NCBI GenBank assembly: GCA_964019055.1
Contig: OZ025214.1
Coordinates: 3,586,858 to 3,650,857, forward strand
Direction: 5' to 3'
DNA from: Anthopleura xanthogrammica
Taxonomy: Eukaryota; Cnidaria; Anthozoa; Actiniaria; Actiniidae
Length of the DNA: 64,000 bases
Each line of letters starts with the position of its first letter. Positions within the stretch are counted from its first letter, which is position 1. Under the pieces are notes generated by a model that did not search any database, had not been told where the DNA came from, and saw nothing but the letters and a program-made list of their open reading frames with translations. Position numbers and translations under genes: made by a program. Shown here one piece after another: positions 60,101 to 64,000 of this stretch.

Positions 60101-63100
60101 GGTCATTAGTATGCCAACCATTACAAGCATTATGTTTTAAGGAATTTCAAAACCGTTATACTCAACAAACACATGAACAGTCTACAGCACAGATCACCGG
60201 ACTACAGAGCCAAAGGTAAGTTGAAGGTACAGGTTCAAATCCAGGCAAGCTCAAGGTTTTCTGATGAAAAATTGGACAAGCAAAAAGACAGCCACCCACA
60301 AGCCAGGATCAAGGTAAATCAGGTAACCATAGACAAGGTAAGGATACTTGGCTCACAGATTGGCAAAGAAACTCAGAAATTGGCTTTAAAAAAAAATCGA
60401 ATTGGCTTTAAAAAAAATAAAAAAATTCAAATAAAAAATAAAAAAATTGTGAAAAAAAAGAAAAAAATCCCTAAAATTTTGAAAAAATGTATACTAAGTC
60501 TTTTTGTAAAATTTTTTGCCCCTAGGGTAATTAGACGAAGGTCCCAGAGATCAAAAGTTCAAACCTACCCTCCCCTTAAGAAAAAGTGCCCCCCAACAAA
60601 GTGTTGAGGGTCACCCTTAAGGGTGGTTCAGTAGGATGAACTAAAGACCTCCAGGACAGTCCATTTGATTGAGATTCTAAAGACATAGGTTTTCTTGAGT
60701 AAAAGGCTAGTACAAAATACTGAAACAAAGCCTAAAACTAGGGTTGTCCTTCGAAACATCAATTGAAAAAGCTTCCAAAACTAGTATGCCAAAGTTTCAG
60801 TCATGGTAAATAACTTCAACATTATCCGCATTAGAAATTTATGGCAGATTGTGTTGGAATTTAGCTTTTGTAATAGACAACACCAGTTGTATGCCTCATT
60901 TAACAGCATCAGATAGGACTGGTTAATACATTGAACTTTGCATGTGTTGTATCCAGTTGGATTGGAAATAAATTAGCCTCAATAAATGAACTTCCAAATT
61001 GATTTAAGAATTAATTTGGTACATGAAAAGTTCAATGTCTTAACTATGACCCTTACTGGTACTAGCAGAGGTAGAGCAACTTATGTAGGAGTATTATAAA
61101 CCATGGCACATAACAAAGCCCTGATATAGTCCCAGTGAGAGTTATGAAAGCTGATAAATAATTTGTTCCCGCAGGGCATGTATGTACTATGCTTATCACA
61201 AACCTACATAAGCTATTCTATATTACAGCAAGAATGACAAATGGTATTATCAAATCCAATCACTTTACTGAATAGAAATAGGATCTTAGTTAACATATTG
61301 AATTTCATTGATCTTATAGTGATCATGCAGGGAGTGATCGCTTGGTCTTCCAGACCAGAGGCTCAAAATTTTGCATTCAAAATATGAATTGAAAATATGA
61401 ATATGAATTCAAAACCAATCAGATGTTGAAAGATGCCAATCAAATATTTCTCTGAATGTATCCGTTGCCAAGCCAATTGTTTTGCTACATTTTGGAATAC
61501 CATTTCTCAACCTTGTGTACTTTTACTCAAACAAGACCTATGTCAGACTATGATATGAACACACCAAGCCCTATGGAGTACCGGTTTCGGAGTACCAATA
61601 TCAAAATGCCGTGAATTAAAACTTGCAAAAAGTTTTTGAATTTTTTTACACATAATTGAGTGAAATCAAAACCCAATAACAAATGGAATTTTAATGGGTA
61701 TATCAGGTAAAGAAACTGCGCACTAAGGCACCACATCAATCCTGCTTAACAAGAATGTGTAAATAGCCAATCAAAATGCCAGATGTCACTAGCTATTTTG
61801 TTGATTTAGACAAATTTAGGAGTCCAATTAGGCAAATTTAGAACAGCCAAAGTTGGCATAAATGGGGCTGATAAAAAAGAATTATAGGATCCATTATAGG
61901 ATTGATGTGGTAGAGCCAAAATATGCATTAAAAGATGTAAACAGTTATTATGTGCACAGACCCCCTAACTGATCATTGGTGTGTTCAATCATAGTCACTA
62001 ATGTTAAAATTTCACCACTTTAAGAACATGAAATAGCTTCTAGAAAAATATTTCATGTTAAATAATGCACAAACATGGAAAGCTATAACAACAGATAGGC
62101 CCAGTGGTCTGTTTTGATAATATCAGGAATTCAAAATTATCTGTTCCATCGCTTTTTATGCTTGCACACAAATTTGTTACCATATTTGAAAACAGTGGGA
62201 ATTGTTTTTTTCCATTTCATATAAAGGAACGAACATGCCAAAAAGTATTAACAATCTATCATAACCATTGTCAAATATGGTAAATCATTAGCTTAGAGCT
62301 AATACCTTCAAACTTCTTGGGGTGCAATCATTTCAAACTGAGAAACATTATATCTGTAATTCTTATTTTCTTTTAAAAAACATTTTAAATTAATAACTTT
62401 TTGTTCTTGAAAAATTAATAATGAGTAACAATATCTAATGCACCCCAAGAATTGAAAGCTTGAAAATTTTAGAACTGGCATCTTCCATCTAACATCCTCT
62501 CAGACTGTGAATATATAATTTTTAATTGAAACTTTCAAAACAATTTCAATACTAAAGAATTATGTTCCAAATTTATGGGAATATGAGAACGAAATGGAAG
62601 AGGATGATAAGTGGAAAAATAACTAGTGAACTGAATGTTGATAAACCATGCACTTTGACTTACTGTGAAGTTGGATGGAAACCAGGAAGCAGCCAGAAGA
62701 TCATCATAGCAACATTATAACAACAAATAGTAATCAAATCATTCATACAGTAGAATCCTAATAACTTAAACTATCAAAAATTTGAAGAGAATTTAAAGTA
62801 TCGAGATGAAATGAGAGTAAAATGAAACTTCAAAATAACCCCAAAATAAGCATTTTCAATCGTAATTTTCAATTGTAATTGTCTAAGTTATCAAGATTCC
62901 TCTGTATTTTCAAATGCATCAATGAAAATAATCATCATTATGTACAGTAGACTCTCACTAAATATGATTAGGAATCATGCCAAAACGTCAAATAAAATTG
63001 GGATTGAAATCAATGCAAAATCTGACACCTATATGATAAATCTTTTGAGAAAATACTGCTAATCATAGCAAGTGAAAGTGTACTGGTATTGAAACAGTTG

Positions 63101-64000
63101 GAATATGGAAAAACTGTGAAAAAGCTTTTTTCTCGACTCTGTACATTTTTTAAATTGGTTTTTGATTTTTAGAACTTTGAATTTCTGAATCTAAAGACAC
63201 TTGCAAAATTAAAATGGTGTTGTTATGAATTTAAATAAAAAGTTGAACAAAGTTACTTCAAAAAATTATCAAATTCAAGGAAGTCAATTCATGCCAGACA
63301 TTGGAAAAACCGGGTGAATTTTAGGGAAAGCATCTATGCACAAAATTTAGAAAGAAACTTTTTCATATGCAAAAATGATATCATTCAAAACAATGTCAAT
63401 CAATAAATATCAAGTTAGTACAATAAATCATTGGGAAGCAATCAATCAATGTCAATTAGTCAATAATAGGAGGAAAAAACAAGCAATTCAATGTCAATCA
63501 AATGCATAAATTGAATAATGATGCTACAAAGCCATGTAGAGCCAAGCCAGCCAGTTCTTCGTCCAATGGATGTGCATAATTTATCAACATACAGTAAATA
63601 TATATGCCAAATAAGTCAAGTCAGTAAAGGTTGTGGACACTTTTCATTTGTAACAAAAAGATTCCACAACCTTTGAAATTTACTACTTAAAGTGGTGAAA
63701 AATATCTACATACAATGAGTCATTCTATGTAGATAATATTGCATAACTAACAATAATTCTCCACAACAGACAAAGTGAATTTCAGTCAATATTTACCCAA
63801 AGAACCAATTCAGTGCAAGCATTACCTAATATTCACTAAGCGCAAGGAGAATTATTGCTTTAGTAAAATTACGCAGGTAAAAGCAAAGAAACTAAAATCC
63901 AGTAACTTTGTATTCACCTGGGTAGTTTTACTAACTATTACCTCTACCATAAATATTATATCTAGGACACAGAAATCCCACAGCCACTGGTAGAATCAGT
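60101..64000. other. AT-rich region with no recognised gene
   Basis: A purine-rich stretch at 60380-60490 makes a Lys-rich open frame that shows no domain. An exon-like piece (ATG at 60173, ending AAAG|GTAAG at about 60212) has a good donor but no homology. From 60.6 kb to the end I see no conserved coding block, RNA gene or clear transposon on either strand; it may be intron or intergenic sequence of a gene beyond the window. Confidence 0.4.

Noticed and set aside
60173..60607. 144-codon Lys-rich open frame
   Set aside because: Mostly poly-A-driven Lys codons, no domain, and a strong donor (AAAG|GTAAG) falls after 13 codons.
1..64000. tRNA, rRNA, CRISPR or bacterial operon features
   Set aside because: None was recognised; the window is eukaryotic and no cloverleaf or spaced direct-repeat array was seen by eye.

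Overview
The window is a piece of an animal nuclear genome. It is AT-rich, its genes are cut into many short exons with GT-AG introns, and the introns hold many short inverted-repeat elements (MITEs), tandem repeats and microsatellites. The gene set (FANCI, a PGC-1 family coactivator, a mitochondrial release factor, PPT2, Mab-21/cGAS-like proteins and an ankyrin protein) is metazoan. High intron density, proteins close to vertebrate ones, intron-poor Mab-21-like genes and many MITEs fit a cnidarian such as a sea anemone or coral. That placement is an inference; no species-specific marker was seen.

Layout, left to right. (1) 1-1.1 kb: two MITEs. (2) 1.1-10.2 kb, plus strand: the last eight exons of an ankyrin-repeat gene whose 5' part lies outside the window; its repeats look most like ANKRD55. 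(3) 12.8-13.9 and 16.2-17.6 kb, plus strand: two Mab-21/cGAS-like (cGLR fold) genes, each with an uninterrupted coding exon and each with changes at metal-binding positions. (4) 19.5-24.2 kb, minus strand: a PGC-1-like coactivator (acidic stretch, SR-rich region, RRM, C-terminal FDALLK motif). (5) 24.9-28.8 kb, plus strand: a mitochondrial class I peptide-chain release factor (MTRF1L-like). (6) 29.7-35.2 kb, minus strand: lysosomal thioesterase PPT2, with a 5'-truncated non-LTR retrotransposon in an intron. (7) 35.7-55.2 kb, plus strand: complete FANCI in 48 exons. (8) 55.2-64 kb: no protein-coding gene I can defend; it holds a 1.26-kb inverted-repeat element and possible non-coding exons.

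Two gene pairs are head-to-head: PGC-1-like/MTRF1L-like (752 bp between start codons) and PPT2/FANCI (443 bp between start codons). The first pairs a regulator of mitochondrial biogenesis with a mitochondrial translation factor. The second pairs a lysosomal enzyme with an S-phase DNA-repair gene and carries a textbook E2F-type site 87 bp upstream of the FANCI ATG.

Exon models were built by hand from splice signals, reading frame and family similarity. For all four multi-exon genes the joined exons keep one open frame with a length divisible by three: ankyrin 509 aa (partial), PGC-1-like 545 aa, release factor 405 aa, PPT2 295 aa, FANCI 1385 aa.
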